Shown: piece after piece, positions 17,415 through 25,475 of the stretch
How the letters are laid out: every line of letters starts with the position of its first letter
Numbering within the stretch: the stretch's first letter is position 1
Assembly (NCBI RefSeq): GCF_000271845.1
Contig: NZ_JH719393.1
Span: 310,001 to 374,000 of the forward strand
Direction of reading: 5' to 3'
Origin: Rhizobium leguminosarum bv. trifolii WSM2297
Lineage (GTDB): Bacteria; Pseudomonadota; Alphaproteobacteria; Rhizobiales; Rhizobiaceae
DNA: 64,000 nt
The notes under the pieces: model-generated
Databases searched by the model: none
What the model was told of the DNA's origin: nothing
Seen by the model: only the letters and a program-made list of their open reading frames with translations
Translations under genes and position numbers: made by a program

Positions 17415-17474
17415 CGCGAGCCAGCCGGGAAAACCGCTCGCTGACGCTCGTGTTCGCAGGTGGGTTGGCTCGCG
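17415..17474. repeat. Inverted repeat, 12-bp arms
   Basis: CGCGAGCCAGCC (17415-17426) and GGTTGGCTCGCG (17463-17474) pair over 12 bases with one G-U position, around a 36-base loop that itself holds GCTCGC and GCTCG motifs. It lies just downstream of the GntR gene and upstream of the NMT1 operon. It may be a terminator-like hairpin or a small palindromic repeat element. Confidence 0.5.
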
Positions 17475-17516
17475 ATTTCTGAAAACTTATAGCGTTGGCA
17501 GCGCTTCTCGACTGCC

Positions 17517-18245
17517 TCAGCCGGTAAAGCTTCGCAGATCCTTCAGCAGGTTCCGGTATCTCGCCTGGCTGCCGACCAGATGGTCGCGCATGGCGCTGCG
17601 TGCAGCCTGATCGTCCCTGTCCGAGATGGCCATGACGATCGTTTCGTGTTCCCTGTGGATCAGCTTTCGGTAAGCGGTCTGCTCGGCCGTCCTCGTTTCC
17701 GGGACGAGCCTCGATTGCGGGATGATCGCCGAGCCTTGCGATTCCAGGAAGTGCTTGAACAGCGGGTTGTTCGTCGCCTCGGCGATCGCGACATGAAGCT
17801 CGAGATCCGCTTCGCGGATCGATTGATCAGTCTCGATGCATTGCAGGATTTTCCGGTGGCATTCGAAGATCGCTTCCTCCTGTGCCGGCGAGCGGCGCAA
17901 GGCGGCAAGTCCCGCCGCCTCGATTTCGACAGGTGTGCGGATTTCGAGCACTTCCAGATCGGAGGCGACGCGGGCCTTGTCGACCTTCCGGCCGGACAGC
18001 GCTGGGTCGGCGCCGATGACGAAAATCCCCGCGCCCTGGCGCACCTCGACCAGGCCATCGGAACGAAGAGCTGCCACGGCCTCGCGCACCACGGTTCGGC
18101 TGACGCTATGCGTTTCGGTCAGTTCATGTTCGCTCGGAAGCTTGTCGCCGACTGAATACTGGCCGCTCAAGATGGCTTGCCGAAGACTTTCGCCGACCTG
18201 TGCGACCAGCGACCCGGAGCCTCTGCCGCGATCCTTCACCTGCAT
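17517..18245 (-). CDS. FadR-subfamily GntR transcriptional regulator (242 aa)
   Basis: Residues 10-80 are the winged helix (VGESLRQAILSGQYSVGDKLPSEHELTETHSVSRTVVREAVAALRSDGLVEVRQGAGIFV). The C-terminal FCD domain is helical, with ligand/metal-type residues in EADLELHVAIAEATNNPLF and a later MAISDRDDQAARSAMRDHL. FCD regulators usually respond to organic acids or sugar acids. Its neighbours suggest control of the NMT1-type operon or of itself; a distant target is equally possible. Confidence 0.9.
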   Translation of the reverse strand: MQVKDRGRGSGSLVAQVGESLRQAILSGQYSVGDKLPSEHELTETHSVSRTVVREAVAALRSDGLVEVRQGAGIFVIGADPALSGRKVDKARVASDLEVLEIRTPVEIEAAGLAALRRSPAQEEAIFECHRKILQCIETDQSIREADLELHVAIAEATNNPLFKHFLESQGSAIIPQSRLVPETRTAEQTAYRKLIHREHETIVMAISDRDDQAARSAMRDHLVGSQARYRNLLKDLRSFTG

Positions 18246-18400
18246 AACGCCTCGACCCCCGCATCGGCTTTGATCCTAACACCGCCCATACCGGCGGCAC
18301 CGAATCTCGATTCATCACACATGTATGACAAATTGCTCCGACTTTCAATGGATCGAAGTTACTTGTCCATTGCCTGTTACTGCCCGCCGGGCCGCTGTAG

Positions 18401-18449
18401 TTGAATAACAGTAGAGTTTATCGTTATGATCGGAAGAATGATGAGGAGG
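18401..18449 (+). promoter_or_regulatory. Promoter and ribosome site of the decayed antitoxin gene
   Basis: TTGAAT at 18401-18406 and TATGAT at 18425-18430 are spaced by 18 bases, and AGGAGG at 18444-18449 lies 6 bases before the ATG at 18456. The expression signals look intact even though the coding part is not. Confidence 0.45.
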
Positions 18450-18455
18450 TTTTCT

Positions 18456-18614
18456 ATGGAAGCCAGGGCGCCGACCGCGCATGTTTCGCTGCCCCTTGCG
18501 CAGAAGCGCCGACGTTTGACGGTCGAGGCGCTGGCCGACGTGAACGACGGCAATACTCTCGATTACCGGGCCGTCCAAGCCTGGGCCGACAGCCTCGATC
18601 ACGATGGGCCGCTC
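18456..18614 (+). pseudogene. Internally deleted ribbon-helix-helix (CopG/ParD-like) antitoxin gene
   Basis: The frame begins MEARAPTAHVSLPL and continues RLTVEALADVNDG, then DYRAVQAWADSLDHDGPL. Rhizobial RHH antitoxins of about 90 residues have the same beginning (PTAHVRLP) and the same end (L-T-x-EAL-x-DVDAG...HQAVQAWADSL), separated by about 35 residues that include the RHH helices (a GWIVKQAL-type segment). Here that middle part is missing, which should remove DNA binding while leaving the C-terminal toxin-binding tail. After 18614 the frame runs on antisense to the LacI gene without the usual stop. No toxin gene follows. The family match is from memory, so confirm by alignment. Confidence 0.5.
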
Positions 18615-18643
18615 TTTACCTCGGTGACGCAGTTCAGCCGCGC

Positions 18644-19651
18644 TCAGAGCCGCCTGGTCGACTCCCCGCGCACGAATCTCGGCGTCAGGATAAAATCCTG
18701 GGGCGGGGCGGCGGCGCTCTCGGGGCTTGCTATTCTCGCCAGCAGGCGTTGTGCCGCCAGTTCGCCGAGCTTGTTCGCATCCTGCACGACCATGGTGATG
18801 CGGGGCGTGATGACGTTGCTCCACGGCACGTCGTCGACCATCGCCAGCGACACGTCATCAGGGCAGCGGAAGCCCATTTCCTGCATCACCTGTAGTGCAG
18901 CCAGACCCGTCATATTGTTGGCGCCAATGATGGCGGTCGGCCGGTCGCGGCGGGTCAGGAGGCGCATCGCCTGTGCATGGCCGCCGGCCCTGGTATAGCC
19001 GCCCTCGACCACCAGCGACGGATCGATGTCGACGCCGGCGCCGGCCATCGTGTCCGTAAAGCCCTTCAGGCGCTCATCGGCGGTGTGCAGGCCGGAGGGG
19101 CCGGAGATGAAGCCGATGCGCCGGTGGCCGAGCTGCAGCAGATGTTCCGTCAGGATGGTGGTGGTCAGCGGATTATCGGAGCCGACAAAATCACGTTCCG
19201 CACCTTCCACCTTCTGGTCGAACATGACGATCGGCGTCTTGAAATCCCGCAGGAAGGTTGCGTATTCCTCGCCATGACCGTTTGTCGCCAGCGCGATACC
19301 GGCAATCTTCTGCGCCTCCATCCGCTCTAGCAGCGCCCGTTCGAGATCGGCCCTGCCGGAGGAGTCGGCGATCAGCACGAAATAGCCGTGGTCGAGCGCC
19401 TGATGCTCGATCTCCCGACGGATGTCGCCGAAGAACATGTTGCCGAGATTGGCAGACACGAAACCGATCAGCGAGCTGCGGCCGCGCGCCAGCGTCTGGG
19501 CCACCGGATCGATGCGGTAGCCCGTCGAATTTATCGCCTGCTGGATGCGGTCTAGCGTCTCGGCGCCGACCCGCTTGGGGCTGTTGAGCGCGAGCGAGAC
19601 GGTTGAGATCGAAACCCCCGCCAGGCGCGCGACATCTCTTATGGTCGTCAT
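18644..19651 (-). CDS. LacI-family repressor, likely controls the fucosidase island (335 aa)
   Basis: The N-terminal HTH and hinge are textbook LacI (MTTIRDVARLAGVSISTVSLALNSPKRVGAETLDRIQQAI). The periplasmic-binding-like effector domain follows, with SLIGFVSANLGNMFF and RRIGFISGPSGLHTADERLKGF. It is divergent from the GH29 gene, and the shared region has two copies of GAACCGGTTC, one only 8 bases before its own start. I infer autorepression and repression of the fucosidase operon, with a fucose-containing sugar or its product as inducer. Confidence 0.93.
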   Translation of the reverse strand: MTTIRDVARLAGVSISTVSLALNSPKRVGAETLDRIQQAINSTGYRIDPVAQTLARGRSSLIGFVSANLGNMFFGDIRREIEHQALDHGYFVLIADSSGRADLERALLERMEAQKIAGIALATNGHGEEYATFLRDFKTPIVMFDQKVEGAERDFVGSDNPLTTTILTEHLLQLGHRRIGFISGPSGLHTADERLKGFTDTMAGAGVDIDPSLVVEGGYTRAGGHAQAMRLLTRRDRPTAIIGANNMTGLAALQVMQEMGFRCPDDVSLAMVDDVPWSNVITPRITMVVQDANKLGELAAQRLLARIASPESAAAPPQDFILTPRFVRGESTRRL

Positions 19652-19658
19652 CTTTATC

Positions 19659-19668
19659 GAACCGGTTC
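19659..19668. promoter_or_regulatory. LacI operator O1 (GAACCGGTTC)
   Basis: A perfect 10-bp palindrome with the central CG typical for LacI-family sites, located 8-17 bases upstream of the LacI start codon. An identical core recurs 150 bp away in front of the GH29 gene, which suggests looping or separate control of both genes. Confidence 0.75.
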
Positions 19669-19771
19669 TAGAGCCTTCTTTTGTCAGATTTTATTCGCCG
19701 TTGCAACAGAACGTGGCAAAATGCCTAATTTCTGGGTGGTTCCCGAGAATTTGCGAATTGAGAATTTCAAC

Positions 19772-19800
19772 TTGACAGGCGCTGGATCAAGGAAGATGTT
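19772..19800 (+). promoter_or_regulatory. Probable promoter of the fucosidase operon
   Basis: A consensus TTGACA (19772-19777) is followed after 17 bases by GATGTT (19795-19800), a weak -10 box. The operator at 19808-19819 would cover the transcription start, so a bound repressor would block initiation. Confidence 0.5.
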
Positions 19801-19807
19801 CAATCAC

Positions 19808-19819
19808 CGAACCGGTTCG
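19808..19819. promoter_or_regulatory. LacI operator O2 (CGAACCGGTTCG)
   Basis: A perfect 12-bp palindrome sharing its 10-bp core with the site at 19659-19668. It sits just downstream of the -10 box of the GH29 promoter and about 37 bases before the GTG start codon. Confidence 0.8.
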
Positions 19820-19855
19820 ACATGATGTGGGCCGGAGAACAGGGAGGAGAAACCT

Positions 19856-21175
19856 GTGACGGGTTCGGAACGCCAGCTGGAAAATCCGGCATCGGGGACG
19901 AGTAAGCACGCCTGGTTCAGTCATGACCGCTTGGGCATGTTCATCCATTGGGGCCTTTATGCGCTTGGAGCACGGCATGAGTGGTTGAAGAACCGCGAAG
20001 AGCTGACCGATGAGCATTACCAGCGCTATTTCGACAATTTCGATCCCGATCTATACGACCCCAAGGAATGGGCTCGCCGTGCGCGTCTCGCTGGCATGAA
20101 ATATGTCGTGGTGACGACCAAGCATCACGAAGGTTTCTGCCTTTGGGACAGCAAGGTGACCGACTATAAGGCGCCGAGCACGCCCTGTGGCAGGGATCTG
20201 CTGACGCCTCTGGTCGAAGCCTTCCGCGCCGAGGGGCTGAAGATCGGCTTTTATTATTCACTGCTCGACTGGCACCATCCGGATTTCCCGATCGACGTTC
20301 ACCATCCCTTGCGTAATCACCCGGAGGCCGAGGCGCTGAATGCCGGCCGCAATATCGCGAAATACGCCGCCTATATGCGCGAACAGGTGCGCGAGCTTTT
20401 GACCGGATTCGGCCGCGTCGACATCATCTGGTTCGATTTCAGCTATCCCGGGCGCGAATATCGCGGCCTGCCCGGCAAGGGGCGCGCTGACTGGGAAAGC
20501 GAGCGACTAATTGAGCTGGTGCGCGAGCTGCAGCCCGAAATCATCGTCAATAATCGCCTCGATCTGCCGCCGGGCAAGCTGCCCGACGTGACGACGCCGG
20601 AGCAATATACGCCGCGCGTGGCGCCTGCCATCGCCAGCCAGGGCGTGCTCTGGGAGGCTTGCCACACCTTCAGTGGCTCCTGGGGCTATCACCGTGACGA
20701 GGATAGCTGGAAGAGCCCGGAACAGATCATCCAGTTGCTGATCGATTCCGTCGCGCTCGGCGGCAACCTCTTGATGAATGTCGGCCCGACAGGCCGCGGC
20801 ACTTTCGACGCACGCGCCATCGATGCGCTTGAGGTCTACCAGAACTGGATGGCCGTCAACGACCGCTCCATCTATGGAGCCGGACCGTCCGAGTTACCGG
20901 CGCCGGCCGGTTGCCGCTACACCCAGCGCGGCAACCGCCTCTACCTGCATGTCTACAACTGGCCTTACCGCCACATCCATATCCAAGGCCTTGCCGACAG
21001 GATCGCCTATGCGCAATTCCTGCATGACGCCAGCGAAGTGCGCTGGCTCAGCCAGACGAAGGACGTGGATTCCAATATCGGCGTGATGGTGCCGGAAGGC
21101 ATGATCACGCTCGAACTGCCGGTCCGGCGACCTGATGTTACCGTCCCGGTGATCGAGATCGTCCTCAAGGCGTGA
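19856..21175 (+). CDS. Alpha-L-fucosidase, glycoside hydrolase family 29 (439 aa)
   Basis: GH29 enzymes release alpha-linked L-fucose with retention. Family features are RLGMFIHWGLYALG near residue 25, the conserved TTKHHEGFCLWDS near 88-99, and the nucleophile region GRVDIIWFDFS with Asp194. NLLMNVGPTGRGTFD is also typical and a beta-sandwich C-terminal domain follows. There is no signal peptide, so the enzyme should be cytoplasmic, unlike many secreted fucosidases. The start is GTG at 19856, 6 bases after GGAGGAG. It is the first gene of the LacI-controlled operon with binding protein and permeases, so it probably cleaves imported fucosylated oligosaccharides. Confidence 0.92.
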   Translation: MTGSERQLENPASGTSKHAWFSHDRLGMFIHWGLYALGARHEWLKNREELTDEHYQRYFDNFDPDLYDPKEWARRARLAGMKYVVVTTKHHEGFCLWDSKVTDYKAPSTPCGRDLLTPLVEAFRAEGLKIGFYYSLLDWHHPDFPIDVHHPLRNHPEAEALNAGRNIAKYAAYMREQVRELLTGFGRVDIIWFDFSYPGREYRGLPGKGRADWESERLIELVRELQPEIIVNNRLDLPPGKLPDVTTPEQYTPRVAPAIASQGVLWEACHTFSGSWGYHRDEDSWKSPEQIIQLLIDSVALGGNLLMNVGPTGRGTFDARAIDALEVYQNWMAVNDRSIYGAGPSELPAPAGCRYTQRGNRLYLHVYNWPYRHIHIQGLADRIAYAQFLHDASEVRWLSQTKDVDSNIGVMVPEGMITLELPVRRPDVTVPVIEIVLKA

Positions 21176-21224
21176 ACTCGGTCGCACTCGCGTGTTCATT
21201 GCGTCATGGAGGGAGGAGAAACCC

Positions 21225-22448
21225 ATGAAGGTTCTGAAGAAAGCGCTTTTGCTCGCCACAATCGGCGGCAGTCTTTTTGCCACAGCCGCATCGGCCGAGC
21301 AGGTCAACCTGACCTGGCAGATGTGGACCGGCTCCGAAGCCGACACCAAGAGCTGGCAGCATCTGGCCGACATGGTGACCGCCAAGTACCCCGACATTAA
21401 GGTGACGCTCACGACGACGGGGTGGGTCGACTACTGGACGAGGCTGCCGGTGCTGGCAGCATCGGGACAGCTCGCCGACATCGTGTCCATGCAGTCGCTG
21501 CGCATGCCGAATTTCTATTCGTTGCTCGAGCCTCTGAATGACCGGATCGCGGCCGACAAGTTCGACGTCGGCGCCTTCACCCCCTCGATCATCGGCGGCA
21601 TGTCCGTCGACAAGCAGCTTTACGGCCTGCCTTACGACGTCGGTCCATGGGTCATCTATTATAACCGGGATGCCCTCGAAGCCGCCGGCATTCCGCTGCC
21701 GAAGCCGGGCTGGACACTTGCCGAATTCACGGACGCCGCCAAGAAGCTGACGAAGGACGGCAAATACGGATTCGGCATGACTCCGACCAACTATTCGGTG
21801 CTGGCCGCGGCCTGGGGTGATAAATACGTCAACGACGCCGGCGAGCTTGACTTGACCAGTGCGAGCGCAGTTGCCGCCGCCGACAGGCTGATCGGCTTTG
21901 CCGCCAAGGATAAGATCGCGCCGCTGGTTCCCTCGGGCGGCGCGGATCCCGGTGATGTCGTCCAGGGCCGGTTCAATTCGGGCAACATCGCCATGTATAT
22001 CGACGGTCCCTGGTCGATCATCGGCATGAAGGGCCAGACGAAGTTTAAGATCGGCCTCACCACCCTGCCGCGCGCCGAAGGCGAACTCTCGGCTGTCACA
22101 GCAGGCTCCGGTTTCGGTATTTCCACGACAAGCAAGAACAAGGATGCGGCCTGGAAAGCCATTCAGGTGCTGACCAGCCCCGAAGCGCTGGCCTATCTTG
22201 CCGAAGGCGGTCGCGCCTTGCCGGCGCGCACGGCGGCGCAATCCTCCTGGTACAAGGTGGCGGCCAAGGACATCACCAATGGCGGCGAGGCCATCGACTA
22301 CTCGCTGGCGCATTCCGTACCCTACGTGATTACCAATAACTGGGCGGCGGTGGAAAACCTGTTCAACCAGTATTTCCCGCCGGCCTTCGGCGGCAGCGCC
22401 GACGCCAAGCAGACGATGGAGTCGATCCAGAGCCTCGCGCAACAATAG
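21225..22448 (+). CDS. Sugar ABC transporter solute-binding protein, family 1 (407 aa)
   Basis: I start at the ATG at 21225 (MKVLKKALLLATIGGSLFATAASA) since this gives a perfect signal peptide and a GGGAGGAG ribosome site; the upstream in-frame ATG at 21192 would put unrelated residues before it. The mature part begins EQVNLTWQMWTGSEAD and contains DIVSMQSLRMPNFYSLLEPL and the YIDGPWSIIGMK pattern of family 1. It feeds the permeases at 22538 and 23454. A hairpin follows its stop. Confidence 0.92.
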   Translation: MKVLKKALLLATIGGSLFATAASAEQVNLTWQMWTGSEADTKSWQHLADMVTAKYPDIKVTLTTTGWVDYWTRLPVLAASGQLADIVSMQSLRMPNFYSLLEPLNDRIAADKFDVGAFTPSIIGGMSVDKQLYGLPYDVGPWVIYYNRDALEAAGIPLPKPGWTLAEFTDAAKKLTKDGKYGFGMTPTNYSVLAAAWGDKYVNDAGELDLTSASAVAAADRLIGFAAKDKIAPLVPSGGADPGDVVQGRFNSGNIAMYIDGPWSIIGMKGQTKFKIGLTTLPRAEGELSAVTAGSGFGISTTSKNKDAAWKAIQVLTSPEALAYLAEGGRALPARTAAQSSWYKVAAKDITNGGEAIDYSLAHSVPYVITNNWAAVENLFNQYFPPAFGGSADAKQTMESIQSLAQQ

Positions 22449-22454
22449 AGCGCC

Positions 22455-22495
22455 GCCCACACCCCTAAATCGATTTCGGTTTCCGAGGGGTGGGC
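22455..22495 (+). other. Stem-loop between binding-protein and permease genes
   Basis: GCCCACACCCCT (22455-22466) pairs with AGGGGTGGGC (22486-22495) with a two-base bulge. The position just after the binding-protein stop fits an mRNA-stabilising or partial-attenuation hairpin. Confidence 0.6.
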
Positions 22496-22537
22496 CAGCT
22501 CTCGTCGCGGCAGGAACTGCCGCGCATGGAGGATGAC

Positions 22538-23464
22538 ATGTCGCAAAGCGCCGTCGCTGAAATTCCGTTGCAGCCCAGACAGCCACGGCGCTTTTTCAAG
22601 CCAGAGACGCAGACGGCCATGCTGTTCCTGCTGCCGAGCTTCCTCGGCTTCATGATTTTCATGGCCCTGCCGATTGTGGCGTCGCTCGCGCTGAGCTTCA
22701 CCAACTGGCAGTTGATCTCGACGCCGTCCTTTGTCGGCTTCCAGAATTACATCAAGCTCTTTACCGTCGATCCGGCCTTCTACACCATCCTGGGCAACAC
22801 GCTGTTCTTCGCCGTCGAGTATCTGGCTGTGAATATCATCGTTTCGCTGACGCTTGCCGTGTGGATATCGAGCCTGAAGCGCGGCAAGGCGATCTTCCGG
22901 GTGATCTTCTTCCTGCCGACCTTCACGCCGACAATTGCCGCCTCGGTGGTGTGGCTGCTGATACTCACGCCGGACGGACTGGCCGACAGCGTCATCCGCT
23001 CGCTCGGCCTCGGCCTGCCGAATTTCCTGCTGAGCTCGACCTGGGCCATGCAGGCGGTCATCCTGGTCACTCTCTGGGCGAATGTCGGCTATAACGTCGT
23101 GATGTTCAACGCCGCACTCGACCTGGTGCCGAAGCACTATCTCGAGGCGGCGACGATCGACGGCGCCAACGTCTGGCAGCGCTTCTGGCGCATCCGCCTG
23201 CCGCTGATTTCGCCGACTATTTTCTTTGCCACCGTGATGACGGCGATCACCTCGCTACAGGTCTTCGACGAGATCTTTGCGATGACACGCGGCGGCCCGG
23301 GCTCGGCAACGGCGACGCTCGGTTTTGCCATCTACCAGAAGGGTTTCACCAATTTCCAGATGGGTTATGCCTCGGCTCTCGCCTGGGTGATGTTCGTCAT
23401 GATTATGGCGCTCACCATCCTGCAATTCCACATGCAGCGCAAATGGGTGCATTATGACGATTGA
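22538..23464 (+). CDS. Carbohydrate ABC transporter permease, MalF type (308 aa)
   Basis: The ATG at 22538 follows GGAGGAT at the right distance; earlier in-frame starts (22490 GTG, 22526 ATG) have no such site. Six helices begin at TAMLFLLPSFLGFMIFMALPIV, the EAA loop is EAATIDGANVWQRFWRIRLP, and MTRGGPGSATATLGFAIYQ precedes the last helix. It overlaps the next permease gene by 11 bases. Confidence 0.92.
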   Translation: MSQSAVAEIPLQPRQPRRFFKPETQTAMLFLLPSFLGFMIFMALPIVASLALSFTNWQLISTPSFVGFQNYIKLFTVDPAFYTILGNTLFFAVEYLAVNIIVSLTLAVWISSLKRGKAIFRVIFFLPTFTPTIAASVVWLLILTPDGLADSVIRSLGLGLPNFLLSSTWAMQAVILVTLWANVGYNVVMFNAALDLVPKHYLEAATIDGANVWQRFWRIRLPLISPTIFFATVMTAITSLQVFDEIFAMTRGGPGSATATLGFAIYQKGFTNFQMGYASALAWVMFVMIMALTILQFHMQRKWVHYDD

Positions 23465-24335
23465 CCCGACCCGTCACCCGCATTCCGTTTCCGCGGATCG
23501 GCACCGCCTCTTGCGGCGCCTCGGCACTTTCGCCAGTTATGCGGGACTTTCGCTGATCGCGCTGCTTTTCCTCTTTCCCTTTTTCTGGATGGTATCGAAC
23601 GCGGTGCGCTCGAATGCCGAAGTGATGGCCGTTCCGGTCCGCATCTTCCCCGAGGAATATGAATGGGGAACATTCGTCGACGCCTTCGTTTCATTGCCGT
23701 TCGGAACCTTCCTGTTCAACTCCTTGGTGGTCGCCTGCGGCGTCACCGCAATCGTAATTGTGGTATCGTGTCTCTCCGCCTACGCCTTTGCCCGGCTGCG
23801 GTTTCCCGGCCGGGAAGGCCTGCTGCTGACCTATCTCAGCACACTGATGATCCCGCAGGTGATGTTGGTCATCCCGCTTTTCCTCGTCGTCAGCAAGCTC
23901 GGCTGGATCAACACCTATCACGGCATGATCCTGCCGGTCGCATTTAGCTCCTTCGGCACATTTCTGCTGCGGCAGTTCATTCTTGGCATTCCCAAGGATC
24001 TTGACGAGGCGGCAATGATGGACGGCGCTTCGCGCCTGCGCATTCTGGTAACGGTGATCGTGCCGCTCGCCATGCCGGCGATCGGACTGTTGTCGCTCTT
24101 CACCTTCATCGCCCAGTGGAAGAGCTTCCTGTGGCCGCTGATCGCCACCAGCGGCGTCGAAAAAGCCACACTGCCGCTCGGGCTTACCCTGTTCCAGACA
24201 CAGCAGGGCACCGCCTGGAACTACATCATGGCGGGTGCGACGATCTCCATGGTGCCCGGTGTCATCCTGGCCATCGTGCTGCAGAGGGTAATGTACAAGG
24301 GCATCTCCGTCGGCTCCGGCTTCGGCGGACGCTAA
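23454..24335 (+). CDS. Carbohydrate ABC transporter permease, MalG type (293 aa)
   Basis: The frame starts MTIDPTRHPHSVSADRHRLLRRLG with the first helix at LSLIALLFLFPFFWMV. The EAA loop is EAAMMDGASRLRILVTVIVPLA. The C-terminal YKGISVGSGFGGR fits the family. No ATPase gene follows, and the next gene is an unrelated binding protein, so the transporter must borrow an ATPase, most likely a UgpC/MsmX-type protein encoded elsewhere. Confidence 0.92.
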   Translation: MTIDPTRHPHSVSADRHRLLRRLGTFASYAGLSLIALLFLFPFFWMVSNAVRSNAEVMAVPVRIFPEEYEWGTFVDAFVSLPFGTFLFNSLVVACGVTAIVIVVSCLSAYAFARLRFPGREGLLLTYLSTLMIPQVMLVIPLFLVVSKLGWINTYHGMILPVAFSSFGTFLLRQFILGIPKDLDEAAMMDGASRLRILVTVIVPLAMPAIGLLSLFTFIAQWKSFLWPLIATSGVEKATLPLGLTLFQTQQGTAWNYIMAGATISMVPGVILAIVLQRVMYKGISVGSGFGGR

Positions 24336-24533
24336 CGCCCATTAAACCAAAAGGCTTAGACGCATTGCATCATCTGACGCGATGTCCATTAAGTCAGGCC
24401 GAGTGCGGCCGAAGAACGCGCTTCTGCCGCCGCAAGATCATCCCGCGCGCTTAACTTTTGCTTCCGGGCGAAAAGTAAAATTTAACCAAGATCTGAAATA
24501 ACGCAGTTCCATCCGAATTGCCCAGAGGAATTC

Positions 24534-25463
24534 ATGAAAACGGCCACGCTTGCTTCCATCGCCCTGGCGATATCGATCTCCGCTGCCAACGCGCAGACGA
24601 TCGGGGTTTCGATGTCCGATCTCGATAAATTCAGGACGGCGCTGCTGAACGGCGTCATCTCGCACGGGCAGACGATTTCGGGCCTCAAGCTAGTCACCGA
24701 GAACGCCAAGGGCGATAACGAGCTTCAGAAGAAACAGGTCCAGAAGCTTATCGCCGACAAGGTCGACGCCATTATTCTTGCGGTCTCCGACGGCGATCTT
24801 GGGCCGCAGATGACCAAGATGGCGGCAGATGCGGGCATTCCGCTGGTTTATATCAACAATGTTCCTTCCAACCTTGCGGACCTGCCCGACAATCAGGTCG
24901 TGGTTGCCTCCAATGAGAAAGATTCCGGCACACTGGAGACGAAGCAGGTCTGCGCGCTCCTCAAGGGCAAGGGCCGCATCGTCGTGCTGATGGGGGAAAC
25001 CTTTCATGCGGCCGCCCGCACCCGCACCCAGGACATTTCAGACGTCATCGCCACGCCGGACTGCAAGGGCCTTGAAATCGTCGAACGGCAGGCGGCCTAT
25101 TGGTCCAGCGATTATGCCGACCAGCAGATGCAGGAATGGATCGCCGCCGGCGTCAAGTTCGACGCAGTCATCGCCAACAATGACGAAATGGCGCTCGGGG
25201 CGATCCGCGCCATGAAGAAGGCCAATATCCCGATGAAGGACGTCGTCGTCGCCGGCGTCGACGCGACCGACGATGCACTCGCCGCGATGGTGGCCGGCGA
25301 TCTCGACGTGACCATTCTCCAGAGCGCTGTCGGCCAGGGAGCGGCCGCAATCGACGCTGCCGTCAAGCTGGTCAGCAAGGAGAAGGTGCCGCGCGAAAAC
25401 AACGTTCCTTTCGAACTCGTCACACCTGAGAATATTGCCCAATACCTGCCGAAGAGCCAGTGA
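24534..25463 (+). CDS. Periplasmic sugar-binding protein, RbsB-like, paired with a chemoreceptor (309 aa)
   Basis: The protein has a short signal peptide (MKTATLASIALAISISAANA|QT) and the type I periplasmic binding fold: TIGVSMSDLDKFRTALLNGV, KLIADKVDAIILAVSDGDLGPQ, AADAGIPLVYINN, AVIANNDEMALGAIRAM and VVAGVDATDDALAAM. This is the ribose/galactose-binding class. No permease or ATPase is next to it; the chemoreceptor gene starts 12 bp downstream. I infer that the loaded protein signals to that receptor, as ribose- and galactose-binding proteins do with Trg in enterics. It may also serve a transporter elsewhere. Confidence 0.88.
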   Translation: MKTATLASIALAISISAANAQTIGVSMSDLDKFRTALLNGVISHGQTISGLKLVTENAKGDNELQKKQVQKLIADKVDAIILAVSDGDLGPQMTKMAADAGIPLVYINNVPSNLADLPDNQVVVASNEKDSGTLETKQVCALLKGKGRIVVLMGETFHAAARTRTQDISDVIATPDCKGLEIVERQAAYWSSDYADQQMQEWIAAGVKFDAVIANNDEMALGAIRAMKKANIPMKDVVVAGVDATDDALAAMVAGDLDVTILQSAVGQGAAAIDAAVKLVSKEKVPRENNVPFELVTPENIAQYLPKSQ

Positions 25464-25475
25464 GTAAAGAGGCCT

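Larger units (their letters stand above)
18246..18643. other. 398-bp gap with promoter region and a broken antitoxin gene
   Basis: The left part is the GntR upstream region. From 18401 the plus strand has promoter-like boxes, a ribosome site and an internally deleted ribbon-helix-helix gene (18456-18614). The remainder up to the LacI stop at 18644 shows nothing I can assign. Confidence 0.5.

Noticed and set aside
18615..18998. Extension of the antitoxin relic frame into the LacI region
   Set aside because: From 18644 it is the antisense of the LacI gene; the relic resemblance ends near 18614.
21204..22586. Long minus-strand frame (460 codons) opposite the binding-protein gene
   Set aside because: Shadow of a clear binding-protein gene; no start signal or domain.
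24336..24533. Possible small RNA or riboswitch before the RbsB-like gene
   Set aside because: No stable paired structure or known riboswitch core could be recognised by eye.
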